From Haloarcula amylovorans (lineage in GTDB: Archaea > Halobacteriota > Halobacteria > Halobacteriales > Haloarculaceae), in assembly GCF_004681185.1 (NCBI RefSeq), contig NZ_SRIF01000011.1, forward strand, positions 36,706 to 100,705: a stretch of DNA of 64,000 nt, given 5' to 3'. This document shows, piece after piece, positions 42,954-50,882 of this stretch (its first letter is position 1; the number at the start of each line of letters is the position of its first letter). The notes under the pieces were generated by a model, which was not told the DNA's origin, did no database searches, and worked only from the letters and a program-made list of their open reading frames with translations. Made by a program: the position numbers and the translations under genes.

Positions 42954-43813
42954 GCGTCAGGCAATCCGGACTGAGCGGTCTCATCCACACGGTCGGTGAA
43001 GGGCTCGAGGGTCATGTTTCGAATCGGCACCTCGCACTGCTCGGGGTCGGGTTCGTCGGGCTCTTTTTCATCCTGCCCGTCATGCTACTGGTACCGGAGA
43101 GCCTGCACCTCGACTCGGCGACGCCGTTCGAGTCCTACCGGCGTGTGATGGACGGGATCTACATCGACGCGTTCGTCCGGTCGTTCCTGTTCGGTATCGT
43201 CACGACGGCTGTGACCCTGGCACTGGCGTACCTGCTCTCGTACTACCTCGCCTTCGCCACCGACCGGGTTCGTCTCGCGATGACGCTGATTATCGTGCCG
43301 CTGTGGATCGCCTACATCGTCCGGTACTTCGGTATCCTGCTATTCTTGTCACCGGCGGGCCCGTTCGCCGACCTGACGGGCATCGAGCCAGGGCTCCTGT
43401 TCACCACGCCGGCAGTGGTCATCGGACTGGCGAACGTCTATCTCCCGTTCGCCGTCCTGCCACTCTACAACTCGCTGAACGCCATCGACGAGGAACTCAT
43501 CAACGCGTCGCGGGTACTCGGTGCCAACAAGTGGTGGACCATCGCGAAGGTCATTTTCCCGCTGAGTCTCCCTGGGCTGGTCGCTGCCGGGCTCATCGTG
43601 TTCATCCTTGCTGCCGGGTCATTCCTCGGACCGGCAGTGCTTGGTGGCCCACGGCAGACGATGATCGCGAACGTCATCGCACAGGCGTTCCTGGACAACT
43701 TCAACATTCAGTTCGCCTCGGCACTCGCCATCGTCTACACCGTATTGCTCGTCGCGCTCTTGTTCGTCTTTAATGCGGTCTTCAGCCTGCAGGAGGTGCT
43801 CGAGAATATATGA
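42950..43813 (+). CDS. ABC transporter permease (PotB-like)
   Basis: 287-aa integral membrane protein with about six helices. The first is GVGFVGLFFILPVMLL. The cytoplasmic EAA loop is NASRVLGANKWWTIAKVIFPLSLPG, as in spermidine/putrescine PotB. It is coupled on both sides by 4-nt overlaps. It forms a heterodimeric channel with the next permease. Confidence 0.9.
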   Translation: MSVRQSGLSGLIHTVGEGLEGHVSNRHLALLGVGFVGLFFILPVMLLVPESLHLDSATPFESYRRVMDGIYIDAFVRSFLFGIVTTAVTLALAYLLSYYLAFATDRVRLAMTLIIVPLWIAYIVRYFGILLFLSPAGPFADLTGIEPGLLFTTPAVVIGLANVYLPFAVLPLYNSLNAIDEELINASRVLGANKWWTIAKVIFPLSLPGLVAAGLIVFILAAGSFLGPAVLGGPRQTMIANVIAQAFLDNFNIQFASALAIVYTVLLVALLFVFNAVFSLQEVLENI

Positions 43814-44604
43814 GTACGAGCACGACCGCAGCAACTCGACTGCGCGGCCTCTCGTTCCATGCTATCGTCGCCGTCGTGTTCGCCTTCCTGCTCTTGCCCG
43901 TCATCATCGTCGTGCTGACGTCGTTTACCACGCAGACGTTCCCGGCAATTCCACAGGAGGGGATCTCGCTGGCGTGGTACGAGCAGCTCCTACAGGACGA
44001 CAAGCTGCTCGATGCACTGACGGTGAGCCTGGTCGTCGCGACGGCGTCAGCGATTCTCTCGGCCATCATCGGAACCATCGCAGCGATTGGGTTTGTGCGT
44101 GCGGAGTTCCCCTACAAGCAGCAGATTTCGACCGTCATGCTGCTACCGATGATTATCTCGCCGGTTATCACGGGCATCGCGCTCGTCCGGTACTTCGGGA
44201 CGCTCCAGCTCCCGTCGGGCTACCCGGCACTCGTCCTCGGCCACACTGTGCTCTCGCTCCCGTACGTGTTCCTGCTGGTCCGGTCGGAACTGCTGACGTT
44301 CGACGAGGACCTCGAGCGCGCTTCGCGGGTTCTCGGTGCTGACCCGGTGACGACGTTCCGCAACGTGACTGGGCCGATTATCTCGCCGGCCATCCTCGCA
44401 GGCGGGTTCATCGCCTTCGTCGTCTCGTTTGGCGAGTTCACCGCGACGCAGTTCCTCATCTCTCCCGACACGAGCACGGTCCCGGTCGTCATTTACACGA
44501 TGCTCCGGACGGGACTAACGCCGACAATCAACGCGCTCTCAGTCGTGCTCATTGTCATTATGCTCGTGGTAGCGCTGTCCAGCCGCCGCCTCACCGCTTC
44601 CTGA
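43810..44604 (+). CDS. ABC transporter permease (PotC-like)
   Basis: 264-aa membrane protein with six helices. The first is HAIVAVVFAFLLLPVIIVVL and the EAA loop is RASRVLGADPVTTFRNVTGPIISP, the PotC pattern. The ATG overlaps the first permease by 4 nt. It is the last gene of the operon and ends 26 bp from the convergent CBS-MaoC gene. Confidence 0.9.
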   Translation: MSTSTTAATRLRGLSFHAIVAVVFAFLLLPVIIVVLTSFTTQTFPAIPQEGISLAWYEQLLQDDKLLDALTVSLVVATASAILSAIIGTIAAIGFVRAEFPYKQQISTVMLLPMIISPVITGIALVRYFGTLQLPSGYPALVLGHTVLSLPYVFLLVRSELLTFDEDLERASRVLGADPVTTFRNVTGPIISPAILAGGFIAFVVSFGEFTATQFLISPDTSTVPVVIYTMLRTGLTPTINALSVVLIVIMLVVALSSRRLTAS

Positions 44605-44630
44605 CGCCCCGATTCTTTCTCGACTGGCGG

Positions 44631-45560
44631 TTAGCTGTTGGCGAGAGTCTCGACAACGACCCGACCAGTCTCCGGTGTCTCATCAATCAGGACGGCGGCC
44701 TGCCCCTCTATCAGACGTTCGCCATCCTCGTCGATTACGTCCGTCGTGAGCTGATATTTGTTCCTGCTCAGGTCCTTGACGACTTCACACACCGCGGTGA
44801 GTCGGTCACCAATGTCGGCCGGTTTGAGGAACGAGAGGTCCTGTGAGAGGTAGATGGTTACACCGGGGAGACGGGCCAGCGCGGCGCTGATCAACCCGCA
44901 GATGAGCGTCCCATGCACTATTCGCTGGCCGAACCGCGTCTGGCTGGCGTATTCCCCGTCAAGGTGAAGCCGGTTGGTGTCGCCGCTGGCGGCCGCGAAG
45001 GTCCTCACGTCCTGTTCGCTGATCGTCTTAGAGAACGTGACCCTGTCACCGACGTTAACGTGGTGGTCCTCAAGTCCCGTCCCCTCCACATCCCAGTCGT
45101 CTTTCTCGTAGGCGGTCTCTTGCTGTCGGCGGTAGCGGGCCGTCGGTCGCTCGTGGCCGTCGATTTCCTGCCGTTGAAGGATTTGCGGGACGTGACGAAC
45201 GATATCGTCAGTGCTGACTAACCCAACCAGTTCATCGCCGTCAAAGACGACTAACCGGGCGACATCATGCTCAAACATTGTTTCGACTGCGTCGCCAAGG
45301 GTGGCGCTTGCATCGACCGAAACGACATCGGTCGACATGAACTCCGACAGCGAGCGCTCTTCCGGGTCCGACACCTCGCTGAGTAATCGCACGAAGTCGT
45401 CGCTGGTGACGATGCCGACAACCGTGCCGTCCTCGACGACGACTAGTGACCCGATTGCGGCCGTATAACACCGGCCAGCAGCATTGCTGGCGGTTGTCGT
45501 AGGCGAAGCTGTCTTGACCGGACTGCTCATTACGTCGGTGACGCGAATCGGGAACGCCAT
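44631..45560 (-). CDS. CBS-CBS-MaoC dehydratase fusion
   Basis: 309-aa fusion. Two CBS modules (about 8-60 with VVVEDGTVVGIVTSDD, and 72-125 with VVFDGDELVGLVSTDDIVRHV) bind adenine nucleotides in many proteins. A linker of about 40 residues leads to a MaoC hotdog domain (165-300). That domain has the hydratase-2 signature AAASGDTNRLHLDGEYA with Asp and His kept, then GTLICGLISAALARLPG. It would hydrate an enoyl-CoA, perhaps under AMP/ATP control by the CBS pair. It is convergent with the ABC operon and close to crotonases and a dehydrogenase, so a beta-oxidation-like role is plausible. Confidence 0.85.
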   Translation of the reverse strand: MAFPIRVTDVMSSPVKTASPTTTASNAAGRCYTAAIGSLVVVEDGTVVGIVTSDDFVRLLSEVSDPEERSLSEFMSTDVVSVDASATLGDAVETMFEHDVARLVVFDGDELVGLVSTDDIVRHVPQILQRQEIDGHERPTARYRRQQETAYEKDDWDVEGTGLEDHHVNVGDRVTFSKTISEQDVRTFAAASGDTNRLHLDGEYASQTRFGQRIVHGTLICGLISAALARLPGVTIYLSQDLSFLKPADIGDRLTAVCEVVKDLSRNKYQLTTDVIDEDGERLIEGQAAVLIDETPETGRVVVETLANS

Positions 45561-45821
45561 GATCGGAGGTCGGTCCGACGTGACAAGAGGCTATTTGACG
45601 AAAACATACCAACCGATGAGAGTGATACCGTGGTCAAACGCGATTTTGCGGATGTGATTTCCAGGAGCGACTGCCCCACGCAACGTCCGAGTGCTACCAA
45701 CGCTCTGTAAGTAGATTGCTTCGAGGAACTGGCTAGCTTGCTCGTCGCCACCATGAGCGCGTTCTACCTATCACGCACCTCCAGCGTACGCCCGGGTATC
45801 CAGAGATGTTCAAGCGGAGTC

Positions 45822-46874
45822 TCAATCGAAATTGATTACGGGCTTGATGATACCCTCTTCTTTGCTCTCCATGAGGTGGAATCCCTCGTCGATTTCGTCG
45901 AAGGCAAACTCGTGGGTGGTCATCCGAGCCGGGTCGACCTTCTTGGTTTCGAGCAGGCGCAACAGCCGCTGGAGGCGAAGGCGGCCACCGGGACAGAGTG
46001 AGGTCACGATGTCCTTTTCGGCCATCCCGACGCCCCACGCGTCCCGGGGGATATCGACGTACTCTCCTTCTCCATGGTAGCCGACGTTCGAGATCACACC
46101 ACCGGGCTTGGTGACCTCGATACAGTGCTGGAACGTCGTGTTCGACCCTAATGCCTCGATGGCCGCGTCGACTCCCTCACCGTCCGTGAGGTCCATGATC
46201 GCTTCGACCGTGTCTACCTCGGTGTAATCGACGATCTCGTCCGCGCCGTAGAACTCGGCGAATTCCTGGCGTTTCGGAACGTTCTCGACGGCGATAATCT
46301 GCCCTGCACCTTGGAGAGCCGCCCCTTGGGTCGCCATGAGCCCGACTGGTCCTTGAGCGAACACCGCGACAGTTCCTCCGACAGGGATGTCCGCCCGCTC
46401 GGCCGCACTGAAGCCGGTACTCATCATGTCGGTTACATACGCCGCGGCCTCGTCACTGACGGAGTCCGGGATCAGAGCCATGTTCGCGTCCGCGTCGTTG
46501 ACGTGGAAGTAGTCGGCGAACACGCCGTCCTTGACGTTCGCGAATTTCCACCCACCGAGCGCTCGTTCTGACTGTGAGGGGTGACCGTCCTGGGTGGCCA
46601 ACGACCCCCAGTCCGGTGTGATCGCACCGACAGCGACCCGGTCGCCTGGCTCGAAGATTTCGACTGCCTCGCCGACCTCCTCGACGATCCCGACGGCCTC
46701 GTGGCCGAGCGTGATGTCCTCTCGCTCTCCGATGGCACCATGGACCGTGTGAACGTCCGAGGTACAGACGAGGCCCAGCGTCGGCTGAACGATTGCATCG
46801 TTCGGCCCCGCCTCAGGTCGGTCTTTCTCGACGAACCCTGTCTCTCCAACCGAGCGCATCACGTATGCTTGCAT
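45822..46874 (-). CDS. Zinc-dependent secondary alcohol dehydrogenase (TbADH-like)
   Basis: 350-aa medium-chain dehydrogenase. Catalytic zinc ligands appear as Cys in VCTSDVHT and His-Glu in LGHEAVGIVEEVG. The structural-zinc lobe has no cysteines and reads ITPDWGS and GGWKFANVKDGVFADYFHV, very like the NADP-dependent secondary ADH of Thermoanaerobacter. The nucleotide motif is AQGPVG rather than GxGxxG. Substrates may be a ketone/secondary alcohol or a hydroxyacyl intermediate of the island. It is a single minus-strand gene, divergent from the TTG-started fragment at 46977. Confidence 0.87.
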   Translation of the reverse strand: MQAYVMRSVGETGFVEKDRPEAGPNDAIVQPTLGLVCTSDVHTVHGAIGEREDITLGHEAVGIVEEVGEAVEIFEPGDRVAVGAITPDWGSLATQDGHPSQSERALGGWKFANVKDGVFADYFHVNDADANMALIPDSVSDEAAAYVTDMMSTGFSAAERADIPVGGTVAVFAQGPVGLMATQGAALQGAGQIIAVENVPKRQEFAEFYGADEIVDYTEVDTVEAIMDLTDGEGVDAAIEALGSNTTFQHCIEVTKPGGVISNVGYHGEGEYVDIPRDAWGVGMAEKDIVTSLCPGGRLRLQRLLRLLETKKVDPARMTTHEFAFDEIDEGFHLMESKEEGIIKPVINFD

Positions 46875-46976
46875 AATCGACCAATATGAACTGACGAGAG
46901 CAGTACACTTGGCCGCATAGACGGGTTTCTACTCACCTCTCTAGCAGTTACGGACGAGTCCAATTTCTGATGGAAA

Positions 46977-47363
46977 TTGCCCAAAGTAAACGAAGTCAAC
47001 GAGTTCTTAGAGATAGCGAGCGACTTCGAGGATCCGCTCGAAGTCATCCGCGAGTCGCTCTCGAACGCCTACGACGCGGACGCGACCGAAGTCGGGAGTA
47101 CGATTCGAAATCGTCCCGGTGGTTTGGATATCATCATCGAAGAAGACGTCCCGTTAGAGAGCACGGACGTCGCCGTATGCTGGACGCTCGGCGACGTGGC
47201 CGACCTCAAGGAGTACGAGCGGAACGGTTACTTTGGTGGTGAGATCTCCCTCCAGTTAGACGAGGGGACGCTCACCTACACCAATCGAGAGTCATACGTC
47301 GTGGAGATCCTCGAAGTGAAACCGCTGCTCCAGCGGAAAGCCGCTCCGAAGACGAGCGCCTGA
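46977..47363 (+). pseudogene. Short protein with GHKL-ATPase N-box start, probably a rearranged fragment
   Basis: 128-aa frame from TTG at 46977. Residues 5-45 (FLEIASDFEDPLEVIRESL and SNAYDADATEV) are the N-box opening of GHKL/MORC-like ATPases. The G1 box (DxGxG) and the rest of the fold never appear. From about residue 55 the sequence (VCWTLGDVADLKEYERNGYF, LQLDEGTLTYTNRESYVVEI) is unrelated to me. Either a fusion fragment or a decayed gene; I lean to decayed. It ends 41 bp before the convergent PLP-enzyme gene. Confidence 0.45.
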
Positions 47364-47403
47364 GACAGGCTCGAACGAGCGGTCGTCCGCCTGAAGGAGT
47401 GGG

Positions 47404-48618
47404 TCAGCCGTCGATGGCGGCGAGAATCCGGGAAACAGCGTAGTCGGCTTCCTCGTCGGTCAGACACATCGGGTTGACGACTATCTCGTCGGCACCGATG
47501 CCGTCGGCCCCGACGTAGACGCGGGGGTTCTCGTCCCTGAGCGCGGCCACGAGGTCGCGGGCACTGATATCGACGCCCGAAAGCGAGACGACGGCTTCCG
47601 GTGCGACACTCGTCCCCTCCGGTGCGGTGGTGGTCACGTCCAGGCCGGTCTCACGCAGGCGGTCGACGACGGCATCGACCCGGGCGCTCCACTCCTCTTG
47701 CAGGGCTTGCTGGTCCTCTTTGACGAACGAGTCTAGCGCGCTTACGAGGCCGACGAGTTCCTCCTTGCCGACTTTCATTGGTCGGCCGATGCCTTGCCGT
47801 GGGACGCCGTCGAAGTGCGCACGATCGAGGAGTCCCTCGGGAGGGGTCCACACGTCCGCGGCGACGTGCATGTCGAGGTGCTGAGCAGCGATCGACTCGA
47901 CGTACTCTCGTCTGCCGGCGACGATGCCGGTGGTCTGTGGTCCGCGAATACCCTTCCCGCCGCTGAAGACGACCATGTCCGCGCCCGCATCGACGAACGC
48001 CGAAAGGTTCTCAACCGGCGGGACTTCCGCCGCGGCGTCCACAATGACTGGCACGTCGTTGCCGTGGGCGATTTCAGCGACCACCGAGAGGTCGGGCTGC
48101 GTGTACGTCTTCTGGACGTAGCCGACGGCGACGGTCTGGTCGGTTATCGCTCGCTCGATCTCCCACGGTTCGACGTTCGTCGCGCCCGTGCCGAGGTGGT
48201 GGTCGTTGGTTCCCACATCGACGATGGTCGCGCCAGCCGCCCGGAGCGCGTGATCGTAGCCGGTGCGGTGGGTCCGGGGCATCACGATCTCGTCGGGAAC
48301 GCCCTCAGTGTTCGGTAGGCGGTCCATCAGGGCGACATCCGTCCCGGCGATGGCCGCCGCTGCGGAGAGGAGGAGTCCGGCGGCCGCGCCGCTGGTGACG
48401 TATCCCGCCTCCGCGCCGGTCACCTCGGCGATCAGTTCCGACGCACGGGCCTGTAAGTCGCCTAACTCCACGAACTCGCCGGCGGCCCGGCACATATCGT
48501 CGAGCGCCTCGGGGCGGATGCGACTACCGCCGATTCGCGTTTTCGTCCCGGCGGCGTTGATCACCGGTGGGACGCCTAGTTCCTCGTAGACGGAGTCCTC
48601 GCGTGTGTGCTCTGACAT
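47404..48618 (-). CDS. SelA/DgaE-like PLP-dependent enzyme (aminotransferase class V fold)
   Basis: 404-aa fold-type I PLP enzyme. It shows the SelA-like opening VINAAGTKTRIGGSRI, then GYVTSGAAAGLLLSAAAAIAG and VPVIVDAAAEVPPVENL. The PLP Lys is near 222 in FSGGKGIRGPQTTG. True selenocysteine synthase is unlikely, because no selenocysteine genes are nearby and the family includes D-glucosaminate-6-phosphate ammonia-lyase and related lyases. The ATG at 48618 was chosen; the 26 residues upstream lack family features. It stands alone but borders the catabolic genes. Confidence 0.82.
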   Translation of the reverse strand: MSEHTREDSVYEELGVPPVINAAGTKTRIGGSRIRPEALDDMCRAAGEFVELGDLQARASELIAEVTGAEAGYVTSGAAAGLLLSAAAAIAGTDVALMDRLPNTEGVPDEIVMPRTHRTGYDHALRAAGATIVDVGTNDHHLGTGATNVEPWEIERAITDQTVAVGYVQKTYTQPDLSVVAEIAHGNDVPVIVDAAAEVPPVENLSAFVDAGADMVVFSGGKGIRGPQTTGIVAGRREYVESIAAQHLDMHVAADVWTPPEGLLDRAHFDGVPRQGIGRPMKVGKEELVGLVSALDSFVKEDQQALQEEWSARVDAVVDRLRETGLDVTTTAPEGTSVAPEAVVSLSGVDISARDLVAALRDENPRVYVGADGIGADEIVVNPMCLTDEEADYAVSRILAAIDG

Positions 48619-48891
48619 AGTGAGCGAGACCGGCCAACAGCGGACTGTCGCCGGGCATCGATACTGACCGAACGAGAAGTCAGCAGTTAAAACCAAAGAA
48701 TCGTTGTCAACGGCCCGCGGCGCGAGTTCGCACGGTGGGCGTTCCGAACCGCCTCGGTGGTCGCTCGTCGGCGTTCAGCGAGCCGCCACTCGATGAACGC
48801 TAAAGTATCCCGGGCGAATTCGTGTACCTTCCACAAACAACTGTGTAAGAGTGTATATGGCCGATAAATTGATACAGCCAGGCGGTTCACC

Positions 48892-48898
48892 TTATATA
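48892..48898 (+). promoter_or_regulatory. TATA box of the response-regulator gene
   Basis: TTATATA is centred about 23 bp before the ATG at 48918, which would make the transcript leaderless or nearly so. Confidence 0.45.
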
Positions 48899-48917
48899 CA
48901 ATCGATTCTCATCACTT

Positions 48918-49367
48918 ATGACCGAGGAGCCTACAGTGCTGGTCGTCGAAGATAACTCGGCTGACCGCCGCCTATTCGAAGAAGCGGCCGCCGAGGTGGC
49001 GTTCCCGGAACTCGAATTTGCGACCGATACGTGGGAAGCAGTCGAGTTCTTTCCGACGCTGTCAGAAGATAGCGAGGGAAGTGACACGGCTGCGATGCCG
49101 GCCCTCCTTCTGCTCGACCTCGACATCCCCGGCGACGGCGGTATGGCGTTGCTCGAAGAACTCAAAGCCGGTTCGGCACCGTGCCGTCGGGTCCCGGTAC
49201 TCATCCTTTCGAGCGAGGACGACCAAGAGACAATCGACAGAGCGTACGACCTCGGCGCGAACGCGTATCTCACGAAACCCACCGACTACGAGGCCTACGT
49301 CGCACTCATAGAGATAATACGGGACTTCTGGCTCGACCGGATCGAACGACCGTCGTATCGGCACTAG
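48918..49367 (+). CDS. Single-domain response regulator (Rcp1/CheY-like)
   Basis: 149-aa receiver domain. The acidic pair is in LVVEDNSADRRLF (EDN) and the phospho-Asp near 68 in LLLDLDIPGDGG, with Ser in LILSSEDD and Lys in AYLTKPTDYEAY. An insertion of about 10 residues (SEDSEGSDTAAMP) sits before the phospho strand. There is no output domain. The haloarchaeal relatives are partners of stand-alone GAF/PAS kinases. The tail is convergent with the recombinase. Confidence 0.9.
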   Translation: MTEEPTVLVVEDNSADRRLFEEAAAEVAFPELEFATDTWEAVEFFPTLSEDSEGSDTAAMPALLLLDLDIPGDGGMALLEELKAGSAPCRRVPVLILSSEDDQETIDRAYDLGANAYLTKPTDYEAYVALIEIIRDFWLDRIERPSYRH

Positions 49368-49399
49368 CCGGCCGTTTCACGGATCGAAGCGCAGGGAAC

Positions 49400-50521
49400 T
49401 CACCCGTCGTGTTCGTCGAACGCTTCGCCGGTCTTCTCGGCGCGTTCGGCGGCGAGGATATCGGAGTAGCGCCTCTCGACGACTTCGACGGAGTTGCCGA
49501 GTTGGTCGGCGGCGGCGTCGGCCCCCTGTTGCATCGCGAGGACCCGGCCGACGCCGCGGCGAGCGCCGTGGAGTTGGAGATATCCCGCTTCGACATCGAT
49601 GTCGGCCTCGTCAGTCAGCCGCTTCAGTAGTCGGCGTGCGCCGTCGGTCGTAATACTGGGCGGCCGGCCCGTTGCGTCTCGGAGCGCGTCGAAAATCTCG
49701 GCATGGCCCGATACCGCTCTCTCGACGCCGGCCGCATCGAGCGCATCGTGCAACGAAGGATAGTGAAGCGTCGGAAAGAGCGGCCACTCCGGTGCGGGAT
49801 CGAGGACGGTCCGCCACCGTTCGAGGGCCGTCCGTGCCTGTGGCGGAATTGAGCGGTCTTCCCACCGTTGATTCTTCCCGAGGACTTCGAGGCTATCGCA
49901 GCCGTCAGCGAGGTCTCGCCACATCGCGCCGTCGCGGCGGTCGTCCTGTGAATTGGCGAGCAGTTCGCTCCCGCGGACGCCAGAGTAGGCGAGGACGTAC
50001 ACGAGCGCGCGGTTCCGTACGGGACCGTACGCGTCGAGACCGTCTTCCTCGATAGCCTCGCGTGCCCGTTCGTCGACGTGGCCGAGGATCGCCTGCCGCT
50101 GCCCGCGTTGCCACGTCTGCTGATGCTCCTCCTTTCGGGTATCGGCTTCGGGGAGTGGCTCCCTGGCGGCTTCCTGGATCCCGTAGTGTGTATCGATGAG
50201 TCCCTCTCGCTGTGCCCAGCCCAGCCACGCGGAGACGTAGTCGTAGTACTTCTGCACCGTCCGTGGTGAGTGGCCATGCCCCAAGAGTTCCTGACGGATG
50301 TACCGCCGAAGCGTCCGGGCCTCGATTCCGTCGAACCCGTCGATACCTTCGCGTTCGAGGTAGGTCACGAACTTCCCCAGTTCGCGCTCGGCGTGGCGTC
50401 GGTATATCCCGCTTTGCTTTTGCCCGCCCTTTCCACGCGAGACGAGGTAGTCGTCGAGGGCGCTTCGAAGTGCTGGCGGTGCGTTCTCGACCCCCGAACC
50501 CCCGGATTCGCTGTCTGTCAT
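49400..50521 (-). CDS. Tyrosine recombinase/integrase (XerC/D-like)
   Basis: 373-aa site-specific recombinase. An SAM-like N-terminal domain (about 20-115: RHAERELGKFVTYLER, YIRQELLGHGHSPRTVQKYY) precedes the catalytic domain. Catalytic residues are visible: Arg in AYSGVRGSELL, the H-x-x-R box HGARRGVGRVL, and Tyr in EVVERRYSDILAAE. The ATG at 50521 gives an acidic N-terminus; a start at 50584 would run across the upstream palindrome. No tRNA or att repeat is visible nearby. A perfect palindrome lies 39 bp upstream. Confidence 0.87.
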   Translation of the reverse strand: MTDSESGGSGVENAPPALRSALDDYLVSRGKGGQKQSGIYRRHAERELGKFVTYLEREGIDGFDGIEARTLRRYIRQELLGHGHSPRTVQKYYDYVSAWLGWAQREGLIDTHYGIQEAAREPLPEADTRKEEHQQTWQRGQRQAILGHVDERAREAIEEDGLDAYGPVRNRALVYVLAYSGVRGSELLANSQDDRRDGAMWRDLADGCDSLEVLGKNQRWEDRSIPPQARTALERWRTVLDPAPEWPLFPTLHYPSLHDALDAAGVERAVSGHAEIFDALRDATGRPPSITTDGARRLLKRLTDEADIDVEAGYLQLHGARRGVGRVLAMQQGADAAADQLGNSVEVVERRYSDILAAERAEKTGEAFDEHDG

Positions 50522-50559
50522 CGACTCGGATGCACGTACAGCGACGACCCCCAAAAATC

Positions 50560-50589
50560 TACTCGTGATTCCCCGACGAATCACGAGTA
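50560..50589. repeat. Perfect 12-bp-arm palindrome upstream of the recombinase
   Basis: The left arm TACTCGTGATTC (50560-50571) and right arm GAATCACGAGTA (50578-50589) are exact inverse complements around CCCGAC. It is 39 bp before the recombinase ATG. It could be a recombinase core site, an autoregulatory operator or a hairpin. The 6-bp spacer resembles the 6-8 bp cleavage spacers of tyrosine recombinases. Confidence 0.7.
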
Positions 50590-50882
50590 ATCGTCAGTTT
50601 GGCCCTACCGGTTGTTTTCCACAATCTGAAGCGCTGTACTCCCAAGAGACCCATTTATATATCAGATATCGCTATATCAAATCTCGGAGTTTGGAAGTTG
50701 AGACTATAGCGGGTTTAGCGGGGCTATGATGCGTGGTTTCGGGCGAATCGACGAGCGGTATCTGTTTCAGATCCTCTCCAAACGGGGATTCTTGATGTAC
50801 TGGAAACTAATCCGAGACATTTCCGAGTCTTTGGACAGTGTGGCCACTCAGACGCCACGCTAACACGGCGAGAACCACCTCA
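50590..50882. other. Terminal region of IS copy 1
   Basis: Non-coding IS sequence that follows the transposase stop. It includes GGAAGTTGAGACTATAGC and CTATGATGCGTGGTTTCGGG, both recurring in diverged form at 55960-56010 and about 63050-63090. The exact terminal repeat could not be fixed by eye. Confidence 0.5.

Noticed and set aside
45530..45754. 74-aa minus-strand ORF between the CBS-MaoC and ADH genes
   Set aside because: Ser/Arg-rich and overlapping the CBS-MaoC start; no haloarchaeal composition.
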